DNA from: a virus
Direction: 5' to 3' (one strand)
Virus record (IMG/VR): IMGVR_UViG_3300047287_000455
Span: 1 to 23,664 of that record
DNA: 23,664 nt
Below are positions 1-7,600 of the stretch, piece by piece (positions within the stretch are counted from its first letter, which is position 1; each line of letters opens with the position of its first letter). The notes beneath the pieces are model-generated. The model was given only the letters and a program-made list of their open reading frames with translations. It searched no databases and was not told the DNA's origin. A program made the translations under genes and the position numbers.

Positions 1-57
1 AGAGTAGGACTCAACTGCCTCAACGTCGGGGCAGGTGAGGTAGAGGGTGTCGTTCAT
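1..57 (-). CDS. Start of a leftward gene, cut by the window edge
   Basis: On the minus strand an ATG at 57-55 opens a frame of 19 codons that stays open to the window edge (it begins MNDTLYLTCPDVEAVESYS). An AGGGA motif lies 9 bases upstream of the ATG, a reasonable ribosome binding site. Codons are GC-rich (CTC, ACC, TGC, CCC), unlike the AT-rich genes that follow on the other strand. The protein is not recognised. If real, it is transcribed divergently from the virion genes, so the interval 58-281 would hold promoters in both directions. The fragment is short, so the call rests only on the open frame and the ribosome binding site. Confidence 0.35.
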   Translation of the reverse strand, partial: MNDTLYLTCPDVEAVESYS

Positions 58-281
58 GATGGGCAGTCCCTATGGTTGAGTTAGGTTTGTGAGCGTGATC
101 AATCGACCTGGGGGCCGTTCACGATCATTATATGCATTGAACCAATCAAAGAATTGCCAGAAGATACCACGGAGAAGGGGTACCCCCACCCCGATTCCCG
201 AAAACCATTCCATAGACAACCCCCTCAGAAAATTTTTAAAATTAGGGAAAACTAAGGCACTGATAATCTAGTAATCTAATA
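58..281. other. Divergent intergenic region
   Basis: No convincing gene lies here. A 60-codon frame from a GTG at 89 has no ribosome binding site and an unnatural basic composition. The region separates a probable leftward gene from the rightward virion operon, so promoters are expected. A CTGATAATC motif at 260-268, 13 bases before the ATG at 282, recurs at 3953-3961 ahead of the tail tube gene and could be a -10-like element, although no clear -35 box is seen. A GGGGTACCCC palindrome at 177-186 has no loop and is not a terminator. Confidence 0.4.
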
Positions 282-491
282 ATGCATCCAGAATTACCAA
301 CAGGCATCAACGAATTATTAGAAGTAATCAATGAATCGAGCATTGATTTAGTAATGTGTAATGGATGTGGATTCAAGCGACCAATAAACACGCAGTATTC
401 GAAATATATTACGAACGGGATCAATTCATGTCGTTTTTGTCGACCATCATCACCACAGGACAACCCACAGGACAACCCAGGAAATCATTAG
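282..491 (+). CDS. Small putative zinc-ribbon protein
   Basis: A 69-residue protein with two CxxC pairs, C26-N-G-C29 and C50-R-F-C53, separated by 20 residues, a spacing suited to one tetrahedral zinc site. The tail end is a short tandem repeat (PQDN PQDN) encoded by two copies of a 12-base unit. The stop codon at 489-491 is one base from the ATG of the next gene, so it is probably the first gene of the rightward operon and translationally coupled to gene 493. There is no Shine-Dalgarno before its own ATG. The function is unknown; a small nucleic-acid or protein-binding regulator is possible. It could also be a chance frame, but the paired cysteines and tight spacing argue for a real gene. 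Confidence 0.55.
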   Translation: MHPELPTGINELLEVINESSIDLVMCNGCGFKRPINTQYSKYITNGINSCRFCRPSSPQDNPQDNPGNH

Positions 492-492
492 G

Positions 493-1011
493 ATGACATC
501 ACCATTAGCGACGTATATCAATTCCAGTTTCATCATAGGGTATGATTCAGGGGTACCATCAATTATAGATGGCAGATACAGCAGTAATAATTCCAGGCAA
601 TTTTTAGTACAGTGTTATTTACGAAGGATTCAATCAGGCAATACGGACACGGGTCTAGGTGAATTCGGATCTAGTGGTTCAAGTAAATATCCAGGGTATG
701 GGATTGATGTGCAAGCATTTTTATATCGAGGGTATGCATTACGTTACAGTCAGATTACGGATAATTTCGAATTAAATATAAACGGATCAAACGAGAAAAA
801 TTTAGGATGGATTCAGATTACGGATATACCGTATTTCATGACGGCCCCGGGTTTCAGGTCAATTAATTTACGACATGGCCATCAAATAATCAACGATAGT
901 TATATTCAGATACTGGGGGGAGTATATGGTTCTGATGGAATTGACAATATATTATATAATGAGTTAGGTGGTATACCGATTACGATATCAGCAATAAATA
1001 AGGGTATATAA
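493..1011 (+). CDS. Unknown neck or minor tail protein
   Basis: A 172-residue protein rich in Gly, Ser, Tyr and Ile, with no signal peptide or membrane segment and a beta-rich look in its second half (around residues 75-165). No family is recognised. It sits one base after the zinc-ribbon gene and 12 bases before a tail-completion gene, so a role at the head-tail junction (stopper, head closure or minor tail protein) is likely from position alone. An AGGAA motif lies about 10 bases before the ATG. Codon use is strongly AT-biased (TTA, ATA, ACA), as in genes 1024-2839. That the gene is real is fairly sure; its function is inference. Confidence 0.82.
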   Translation: MTSPLATYINSSFIIGYDSGVPSIIDGRYSSNNSRQFLVQCYLRRIQSGNTDTGLGEFGSSGSSKYPGYGIDVQAFLYRGYALRYSQITDNFELNINGSNEKNLGWIQITDIPYFMTAPGFRSINLRHGHQIINDSYIQILGGVYGSDGIDNILYNELGGIPITISAINKGI

Positions 1012-1023
1012 AATAAGATAATA

Positions 1024-1545
1024 ATGGCAAATAAAACATTTGATGATTTTTATAATGATTACATGGGGATAATGGATTCAGGTATATTTTATGAATTACG
1101 AAGAAACATCAGACCAAATATTCGTGTATCAGTTACGACCACAGATAGTACCACTAGTATTGTAAATAAATTAAAGCTTCAGTTAAATAAGACACCAGGG
1201 CTATCAATTCCAGCACTAGATAAGATATTACAACAAGCAATCAGTGCTAATGTATGGCGTCTTCGTAATGGGATTGGTGATATTATCAGCAGTGGTGATT
1301 TATTAAGATCACAAAGTATCGATTTAACATCTGATGGTTTACGGATCAGTTATGATGTACCGTATGCATCATTAATACATTATGGTGGATATATAAAACC
1401 ATATGGCAATCAAGATGCACGTTTAGTTTATATTCCAGGGCGACCATGGGTACAGACGGTATTGGATGGTGGATTTAATAATTTCGAGTTATCGGTAGTA
1501 TATTCGGATATTATCCTCAGGATATTAAAAGAATTTTCGGTGTAA
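1024..1545 (+). CDS. Tail completion / neck protein (HK97 gp10-like or gpS-like)
   Basis: A 173-residue protein. Around residues 65-120 it has a helical stretch followed by a region of the form YASLIHYGGYI, and after about 20 residues comes YIPGRPWV. A Tyr-Ala then His-x-Gly-Gly then a Pro-x-Arg-Pro pattern is typical of phage tail-completion proteins (HK97 gp10-like and phage virion morphogenesis families), which sit at the top of the tail and let it attach to the head. The length matches these families (about 130-180 residues). No Shine-Dalgarno is visible before the ATG. It lies in the same AT-rich operon as the unknown gene before it and the chaperone gene after it. Confidence 0.82.
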   Translation: MANKTFDDFYNDYMGIMDSGIFYELRRNIRPNIRVSVTTTDSTTSIVNKLKLQLNKTPGLSIPALDKILQQAISANVWRLRNGIGDIISSGDLLRSQSIDLTSDGLRISYDVPYASLIHYGGYIKPYGNQDARLVYIPGRPWVQTVLDGGFNNFELSVVYSDIILRILKEFSV

Positions 1546-1607
1546 TAATTTGAATATTTTATATTTTATAATTATCGGAATACTTGATGCGGTCTTAATG
1601 AAGCGAC

Positions 1608-2219
1608 ATGGATCTCAGTAAGCTGCCGTTTGTTGTCCAACCAAGGCGGCAACCAATCATGGAACATATTGGTTCTCAGGAGGCTGGATATATTAAGATT
1701 GAGCGTCGTGGTTATCTGAGTAGTGGTGAGAAATCATTTGTACAACAAGCGATTGCGAGTGATGATGGAACAATACGTATCATTGCATTAGCGCGACAGA
1801 TCAGTTCTGATAATAACATATCATTAGAATCTGCATATCAAGATGTTATAAAAATCATCAGCGGCAGTTTAGAACGTGATGAGCGATTGAAGCAAATTGA
1901 GATACAATATTTCACGGATTTCACTGAGTTATTGAATAGTCTGAGTATGATGCAAGCAAAGGAGCAATTAATTACTGCATTATGTTTATTACGTTATCGC
2001 GTAAATCCAGAGCTTGATGTAAATGATGTAATGGAGTTACATCCTGATATCATCAGTGGTTTAGCTGAATTATATCGAGACGAGGAGAAGCGTAGTATTG
2101 AGAAATTTGAGCAGACAACGAAGGATACGGAGTCAACAGAGCAGACGGGGGCAGTGGATACTGTTGATGTTGTTGCTATTGAAAAAAAGCGCTCCAGGCG
2201 CGTGACGGCGCCAACCTGA
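1608..2219 (+). CDS. Tail assembly chaperone, short form (lambda gpG analogue)
   Basis: A 203-residue, mostly helical, acidic protein. It opens with a conserved-looking segment (PFVVQPRRQPIMEHIG, then IKIERRGYLSSGEKSFVQQ) of a kind found in cyanophage tail assembly chaperones. In siphophages this protein binds the tail tube and tape measure proteins before tail polymerisation. The last codons contain the slippery run A AAA AAG at 2183-2189. Ribosomes that do not slip finish nine codons later at the TGA at 2217-2219; those that slip back one base continue into the frame of 2270-2839. The short form should be the major product, as in lambda G/GT. The start is the ATG at 1608, with only a weak upstream AAG. 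A GGAATACT element sits 31 bases before it. Confidence 0.88.
   Translation: MDLSKLPFVVQPRRQPIMEHIGSQEAGYIKIERRGYLSSGEKSFVQQAIASDDGTIRIIALARQISSDNNISLESAYQDVIKIISGSLERDERLKQIEIQYFTDFTELLNSLSMMQAKEQLITALCLLRYRVNPELDVNDVMELHPDIISGLAELYRDEEKRSIEKFEQTTKDTESTEQTGAVDTVDVVAIEKKRSRRVTAPT
2183..2212 (+). promoter_or_regulatory. Programmed -1 ribosomal frameshift site
   Basis: Seen directly: the heptamer A AAA AAG occupies 2183-2189 in exactly the zero-frame phase needed (codons GAA AAA AAG from 2181). A 7-base spacer follows, then a perfect stem GGCGC (2197-2201) with GCGCC (2208-2212) closing a 6-base loop. After a -1 shift the next codon is GCG at 2189 and the frame is open through 27 extra codons (ALQARDGANLIPFDKYYWQ, then LKREFPGD) into the frame of 2270-2839. 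Known: this heptamer is the efficient slippery site of E. coli dnaX, and tail chaperone genes of siphophages use -1 slippage as a rule. Inferred product: 194 + 27 + 189 = 410 residues. Confidence 0.87.
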
Positions 2220-2269
2220 TACCATTTGATAAATATTATTGGCAATTAAAACGTGAATTTCCTGGTGAC

Positions 2270-2839
2270 ATGGAGTTTACGTATGACAGATATTGGGAAT
2301 TACCGTATCCATATATTATGGATGCGATAATATCAATAAATAAATTACGACACCAGGAATTACATGAGAATGAGATACCAATTGCGGTCTTAGCATGTCA
2401 GCAAGCTGAGATTAACAGGGACCGTAAGAAACAAAAGAAACCATATACAACATCTGATTTTTATTGTTATCCGATTCAAGCTGAGCAAGATACCATTGAT
2501 GCTAGGTATGCGGCAAGTGCTATTCGTTTAATTGAGTTGGGGATGTTTCCAAGGTGGGGTTTATTTATTTATAAAGAATTAATAAAGAATGCGGATGAAT
2601 CATCAGCAGCCGAGATTCTAGCTTATGTGTGTGATACGGCAATAATACTGGCACCTACTGATGCATCTGGTGCATGTCGTGGTTTATTGATTGCGATGGA
2701 AGCAGCATCACATCGTATTTTACATTTCGATCAAATTGATCGCAATGGACATGTAATTACTGATTGCATTAACATAAGAATGCCTCATATTAATGGTAAG
2801 GTAGCTGCAGTGGAGAATTGTATACTGGATATCGTATGA
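2270..2839 (+). CDS. Tail assembly chaperone frameshift extension (lambda T part of gpGT)
   Basis: A 189-codon frame counted from the first ATG, but its frame is open back to the frameshift point at 2189 and has no ATG, GTG or TTG start with a ribosome binding site upstream. It is therefore best read as the C-terminal part of a 410-residue fusion made by -1 slippage in the preceding gene. It opens YDRYWELPYPYIMDAI and is helical, with several cysteines (for example in YVCDTA and SGACRG). In lambda the T domain recruits tail tube subunits to the tape measure-bound chaperone. A separate protein started at 2270 cannot be excluded. It ends 44 bases before the convergent HNH gene. Confidence 0.83.
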   Translation: MEFTYDRYWELPYPYIMDAIISINKLRHQELHENEIPIAVLACQQAEINRDRKKQKKPYTTSDFYCYPIQAEQDTIDARYAASAIRLIELGMFPRWGLFIYKELIKNADESSAAEILAYVCDTAIILAPTDASGACRGLLIAMEAASHRILHFDQIDRNGHVITDCINIRMPHINGKVAAVENCILDIV

Positions 2840-2882
2840 AATATTAAGAAATTATGCATTTTCTATTAAAAAGATTAAAAAA

Positions 2883-3254
2883 TTATAAAATATATATATC
2901 TTTTACCTGTTGTTCAGTAATGACTTGACCTGTTTCCAACCAATGGTCGATGCGACATTCTTTCCACTGTTGATAGAACGATTGTTGACGGAACCATGAC
3001 CGCCATTCTTGTGAGCCCTTATCTAAATTGCATGATTTATCGGCTGGAACTATGTTATCTGTCAGGTCTTCGCCTCCTTTGCATCTTGCTTTGACGTGAT
3101 CCAGTGTCAAACTGGAGTCATCGATAGGCGGCTTTCCGCAATAGGCGCAACAATTCCCCCAAGTATCTTTAATTGACTGTCTCCATTTTCGTTTCGCTTC
3201 TTTATGCGTCAGGGCTTCCATATTGTACAAATAATCGTAGATACGACGATGCAT
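2883..3254 (-). CDS. HNH homing-type endonuclease
   Basis: A 123-residue protein on the strand opposite to all flanking virion genes. Zinc-type CAYCG motif at residues 36-40, then LTLDHVKARCKGGEDLTDNI with the general-base His53 after Asp52, Asn67, and a closing SCNLDKG where the third motif residue is Asn76 (an HNN-type active site). In most relatives the segment reads ACxSCN; here the first of those cysteines is Asp72, so one expected zinc ligand is changed. The C-terminal WRSWFRQQSFY-type helix is common in free-standing phage HNH nucleases. The start has a strong AGGAGG four bases before the ATG, unlike the flanking genes. It likely nicks or cuts related phage genomes lacking the gene and spreads by repair. 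It lies between genes and splits no ORF. Confidence 0.92.
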   Translation of the reverse strand: MHRRIYDYLYNMEALTHKEAKRKWRQSIKDTWGNCCAYCGKPPIDDSSLTLDHVKARCKGGEDLTDNIVPADKSCNLDKGSQEWRSWFRQQSFYQQWKECRIDHWLETGQVITEQQVKDIYIL

Positions 3255-3276
3255 CAGGCCTCCTGACTGGTGATGC
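3251..3276 (-). promoter_or_regulatory. Hairpin covering the HNH start codon and ribosome binding site
   Basis: GCATCA at 3251-3256 and TGATGC at 3271-3276 form a 6-bp inverted repeat. Read on the minus strand, the HNH start codon lies in the 3' arm and the AGGAGG ribosome binding site lies in the 14-base loop next to it. An RNA hairpin here could limit translation of the nuclease from read-through antisense-direction transcripts, as is known for T4-type homing endonucleases such as I-TevI. The stem is short, so regulation is an inference. Confidence 0.4.
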
Positions 3277-3385
3277 CTGCCTTCGGGGTATTTTGCACGA
3301 TTATTCGTCTAATATTTTAGGAGCCCAGGACGGCGAGAGATAATAATTGCTTGCCATCCTGATATTAGCGATTACAGTATTATAT

Positions 3386-3424
3386 TTCCTGAAATGCTGA
3401 CATAAATTGCATTATTTCAGGGAA
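3386..3424. repeat. Imperfect inverted repeat upstream of the tail-terminator-like gene
   Basis: TTCCTGAAAT at 3386-3395 pairs with ATTTCAGGGAA at 3414-3424 with one bulged G, and TGC (3395-3397) can also pair with GCA (3409-3411). There is no trailing T run, so it is not a classic terminator. It lies 28 bases before the GTG start of the next gene in the otherwise featureless interval between the HNH gene and gene 3452. It could be a regulator site, an RNA leader structure, or a scar of the HNH insertion. Confidence 0.35.
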
Positions 3425-3451
3425 TCCTAGTGATATTTACATATTTTCAAG

Positions 3452-3883
3452 GTGTCACAATCCAGAGTAGAATCACCGCTTGATATTTACAATGAATTAT
3501 CGGATGACACTGAGTTTATGTCATATGTTGGTCAATATATATTCAACAATGAATCTACTAGCGATGCGCTCAGTATTATAACACCTGGGAAGCCATTAAC
3601 TGGAACTTCTGGTATTAGCGGCCTTGAGGTTATCATTCACGATGCGGCTAATTTGTCGAGAATTGATTATTTGACTGATGCACCTGATATTTCTTCAACC
3701 TATAGTGTATTTTTAATTTTGTGGGATCCGGCTGATGGTATCACTTTAAATAATGCTGGCAAACGTATGATGCAAATATTTGCAGGTGCCAGATTAATAC
3801 AGACTGTCAGTAACAGTAATAATGAGCATTTATTGGTACAAAATATCATGGAAATTCCGAATAATGCACAAATACTAATCTAA
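3452..3883 (+). CDS. Tail terminator-like protein
   Basis: A 143-residue protein started by a GTG; no in-frame ATG is available near the start and no strong ribosome binding site is seen. The mixed alpha/beta look (an N-terminal helix, then strands in GLEVIIHDA and YSVFLILWDP, then a helix NNAGKRMMQIFAGAR) and the position directly before the tail tube gene fit the small tail-terminator proteins (lambda gpU class) that cap the tube and stop its growth. No diagnostic motif is recognised, so the role rests on size, order and fold impression. A GGAATCCTAG element lies 31 bases upstream of the start and recurs ahead of the next gene. Confidence 0.72.
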   Translation: MSQSRVESPLDIYNELSDDTEFMSYVGQYIFNNESTSDALSIITPGKPLTGTSGISGLEVIIHDAANLSRIDYLTDAPDISSTYSVFLILWDPADGITLNNAGKRMMQIFAGARLIQTVSNSNNEHLLVQNIMEIPNNAQILI

Positions 3884-3937
3884 GTATTGGCAGACTATCA
3901 ACTTGTATGAAATATTTATTTGGAATCCTAGTAATAG

Positions 3938-3961
3938 GCAGGTAGGTACCTGCTGATAATC
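3938..3961 (+). promoter_or_regulatory. Hairpin and CTGATAATC motif ahead of the tail tube gene
   Basis: GCAGGT (3938-3943) and ACCTGC (3948-3953) form a perfect 6-bp hairpin with an AGGT loop, followed at once by CTGATAATC (3953-3961), the same 9-mer found at 260-268 ahead of the first virion gene. No T run follows, so a terminator is unlikely. The pair may be a promoter region (hairpin or operator next to a -10-like box) for the highly expressed tail tube gene. This is a suggestion from position and recurrence only. Confidence 0.3.
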
Positions 3962-4000
3962 CTTGTCGTCTCGCACTAGGAAACCCTACCTAGCTCAAAT

Positions 4001-4600
4001 ATGGCAAACATTTCAACTGCCTTCGGTTATGATGTTTTTATCATCCCGATGGCTGCCGCTAACGTTGACGTTGCCTTCACTGGCATTACTGGTGCTGTTG
4101 GTGCTGGCGCCGGCAATTTCATTGACACGACCGCTATTGTCGCTCCTGGCGATACTGTCAGCTATACCGGTGGTATTTTCACCGTTGAGGCTGCTGCATT
4201 CGGTATGGATGGCGCCGACGCTCCTGTGAAGTTGTATGGCCTGACCAACGCATCCCTGGAGACTGGTACCAACTCCGAGGAAGTGGTTACCTATGACTCT
4301 GATACAGGTGGCTTCAACTTAACCCTGCCTACTTCCAAGACCTGGAGTGTATCATTGGCTGGCGTGGCTGACTTCAAGGACGCTGGCTATCAGATTCTGC
4401 GTCTTACTGAGCAGAATACTGTGAAGGATGCTCTGCGCGTGAAATTCGGCCGTGTAGGCCCCACGGGGACCACTGAAGCGATCTACGGCTATGGCACCCT
4501 CAGTGGCTACACCGAGTCCATTGAGGCCGGTTCTATCGTGTCCTGGGAAGCAACCCTGGAGGGTTATGGCCCGTATGTGATTGACATTGATGCCAACTGA
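4001..4600 (+). CDS. Major tail tube protein
   Basis: A 199-residue protein whose hexameric rings stack to form the tail tube around the tape measure protein. The C-terminal half is diagnostic in style: TWSVSLAGVADF (about residues 127-138), DAGYQILRL, then LRVKFGRVGPTGTTEAIYG and SIEAGSIVSWEATLEGYG, as in siphophage tail tube proteins of the TP901-1/phage_tail_2 kind. Position fits too: after a terminator-like gene and before the tape measure. Codons are markedly more GC-rich than in the operon at 282-2839, as expected of a very abundant protein. There is no Shine-Dalgarno before the ATG. A strong intrinsic terminator begins 26 bases after the stop, so the gene is probably its own short transcript with limited read-through. 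Confidence 0.92.
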   Translation: MANISTAFGYDVFIIPMAAANVDVAFTGITGAVGAGAGNFIDTTAIVAPGDTVSYTGGIFTVEAAAFGMDGADAPVKLYGLTNASLETGTNSEEVVTYDSDTGGFNLTLPTSKTWSVSLAGVADFKDAGYQILRLTEQNTVKDALRVKFGRVGPTGTTEAIYGYGTLSGYTESIEAGSIVSWEATLEGYGPYVIDIDAN

Positions 4601-4625
4601 GCATCAATAGCCAATAGAATACAAT

Positions 4626-4647
4626 GGGGGCTAAGAGCCCCCTTTTT
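4626..4647 (+). terminator. Intrinsic terminator after the tail tube gene
   Basis: GGGGGCT (4626-4632) and AGCCCCC (4636-4642) form a perfect 7-bp GC-rich stem with an AAG loop, followed by five Ts (4643-4647). It separates the tube gene from the tape measure gene and can account for the large excess of tube over tape measure protein. Confidence 0.92.
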
Positions 4648-4694
4648 ATTATCAGTATTCGGAAATCTAGTCCTAGGAATCCGTTATTGACTAG

Positions 4695-7600
4695 ATGGCC
4701 AAGGGTAGTGGAGATCTGAATTTTACAGTTAACTTTGATACCCAACAGGCTGGGCGCGAGATTGCTACATTGCTGCAGGAATTTGCGAGTGGATCTGAAA
4801 AGGCTGGCAATAAATTAGAACGTGCCCTTGGGGGTTCTGTTGAACAAAAACTAGTAATCAGGACTGTACGTGGCGATAACGGCGTCAAGGAATTAAAGAG
4901 CGAATTGATTACCGTTAGATCTGAAGCTGATAAATTAAAAAATGCTTTACTGCAGGCAAATAAAGTCCAGCCCCTTAGCGTAACCAGTATAAGGCAGCAA
5001 ATCAATCAAGCTTCGCAACTGCGAGATTCAATTGCAAAATACGGTGTAGCATTAGATGAAATAAACAGAAAGAGCATTTCAGGCGCTCAAATCAGTAGTC
5101 AATGGGTTGAGGCCGATGCCAGGGTAAAACAGCTTACTCAATCTCTGAGGCTGGTTGAATCTGCGAACAGGGGTTTAGGCGGATCTTTGGCTGATGGTTT
5201 CGCCAGATTTATTTCAATCGGTGATAAATTACAAGAAATTGTTGGTATTTTTCAGAGTGTTAATATTGCAGTTGCCGCACTGACTAGCCCAATCAAAAAT
5301 GCTATCAATGCACTTGCAGACTTAGATGCATTTGGCCTATCATTTAAAGCAATTGGAGCTGGCGCTGGTATTGCTGCAACCGCATTTGGCAATGCGACTA
5401 ATATTGCACTTGGTCTGGGTGTTAATATCAAGACTGTTCGCGAAGGTTTTCAGCAATTATCACCTGTTATTTTAAATACTGGCGGTAATATTGAGGATGT
5501 TTCCAAAATTACAGAGTCACTTTCCAGTCGATTTGTTGCATTTGGTCTGAGTGCTGACAAATCAAGGCGCGTAATGAATGGTGTCATCCAGGCATTCGCT
5601 AAGGGAAAATTACAAGCTGAAGAATTAACACAACAAATTTCTGAGGCTGATCCTGCATTCAAGACTGATTTTGCGCAGGCATTATTTAAGGCACGTGGTC
5701 AACTTGGTGCACTGAGTTCCGAGATCAAGGATGGTACGGTAAAGTCACTTGAACGGTTAGTAAAAAGTGGCAATATAACTGCTGATGTACTGAGAGTTGT
5801 TATTCCATTAATCACTAAATCTGATGTATTATTTGGTAAATTAGGCGATTCTGCGGCATCTGCTGTTGATGGTTTCCGCAGGGGCGATGCAACATTAAAT
5901 CAGGTCAGAACTCAATTTGAAAATTTAAATCAATTGAGCTTAGAACGTCTGGCAAATGTCAGCAGGCCAGTCATTACTGTATTCTTAGAATTACAAGCAG
6001 TTGTAACTGATTTTGTTACTCGGATTTCAAAATTAAGTGCAGTAAAAGAAATCGTTACATTCTTTGAGGCGGCGGGTAGGGCAATTGTCAATTTGACGAC
6101 TGGGTTCTTGTCATTAGTTGAACTTAGTACAAGGGTAACTGGATTTGTCCTTCAATTTGTCAATGTATTTGCTAAAATTCCGGGTGTTCTTGAGATAGTT
6201 GCCATTGCGGTTGTCGCCAAATTTCTGAATCCCGTACAAAAAACAATTCAATCCGTTGGTGGCCTCAGTCAGGCGTTAGTAAATCTTGCCAAGTCTTCTA
6301 ACCTAGTAAAAAATAGTGGCGGCGGGGCGGTAAGTGGTACTGTATTTAATACTAAGGATTCAGAAGTTGCGTTGGTTGCACAACGTAAATTAAGAGAGGA
6401 ACTAACAAAACCACTAACAAGTGGCGTTGCAGCAGCTTATACCAAGCAAACAGCAGAAGCAATTAAATCAGATGGCATATTAGAGACACTCACTGGCAAG
6501 CAGCGTAAGCGTTTAGATACTTTGCAAGTGAAATTGGGCGAGTTAACGCAAAGGTATTCAAATGCAGCATCGGAATTTCGTTCATTAAAAGTAAATCCAG
6601 ATGCATCAAAGATAGATATTACGTCCGCTGAAAGTACTTTAAATCAATTAAAGAAAGAAATCAATGGCACGTATAAGCAAATCTCTTCAATTACTGGGGT
6701 ACCGATCAAACCTCAGCTTTCTATTCCAACCCAACAAATCGATGAATTAGGTGCATTGTTTGATTCATATCAAAGCAAAGCAGTCACAGCATATGCAAAC
6801 GTAACTGCTGCTTCTAATTCAACGCTACCAGCGATTGAATCTCAAATAAAAAAATTGCAACAACAAAGAGATGCTGCAAAGAGTAGTCTAGATGCATTTA
6901 AAGGAATATCATACTTACCTGGTGCAGATGAAGCCAGGACTAAGTTTGAGCAATTGGATAAGGCCCTGGAATCCGAAAAACAGAAAGCATTCCAGTTAAG
7001 TAACAGTTATTTAGCATTGACCAAGTCTGAACTGGATTTGGCGGATGTGACTGGCACTTTATCGGAAGGGCAGAAATTATCTGAACAACAGCTTAAGAAG
7101 TTAGGTACGGCAATTAAAGTTAATACGTTTGCGTATGACGATGCAGTTGCCAGCTTAAATGGCTTTAAAAATGAACAGGATGCCTTAACACAGCAATCCA
7201 GAAAATTATCAGATGAATTAAGCAATGGAGGTGCTGCAATCGGTAGTGATCGATATCGACAACTGAAACTAGAAATAGAACAGGTGAATGCACGTCAAGC
7301 TGATTTGACTGGTGAAATTCAGCGTGGTACGGCAGCAGTAGATGCTTTCAGAAACAAAGGCATAGCTCTTGAAGGTGTTTTAGCTGAAGGAGCAAAATCA
7401 GGTAAGGGTTTCCGTGGACTGGAGACATGGCTGAGAAAAGGTGCAGTTGAGGGTCGTGGCCTCCAGAAGGTCATAGGTAGTCTTGGCACAGGTATAATTG
7501 GATTTGGTCGTGGTATTATTGATGTCACCAAAGGACTGATAAGTTCTTTTAAGGAAATTGCTAGCCAACTGGCAATTACCGCTGTGTTTGCTATTGGAAT

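Noticed and set aside
177-186. GGGGTACCCC palindrome as a terminator
   Set aside because: No loop can form without breaking most pairs, and no T run follows.
89-271. 60-codon frame from a GTG
   Set aside because: No ribosome binding site, no recognisable motif, composition unlike neighbouring genes, and it occupies a probable divergent promoter region.
2840-3451. Group I intron hosting the HNH gene
   Set aside because: The chaperone extension ends before and gene 3452 begins after the region as complete frames, and I see no intron core, so there is no split exon to join.
3963-4229. 88-codon plus-strand frame overlapping the tail tube gene
   Set aside because: It is an out-of-frame shadow rich in Leu and Ser; the 4001 frame has clear tail tube features.
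3452-4694. Contractile-tail (myovirus) interpretation
   Set aside because: There is no sheath gene beside the tube gene and no baseplate wedge or lysozyme-spike genes after the tape measure.
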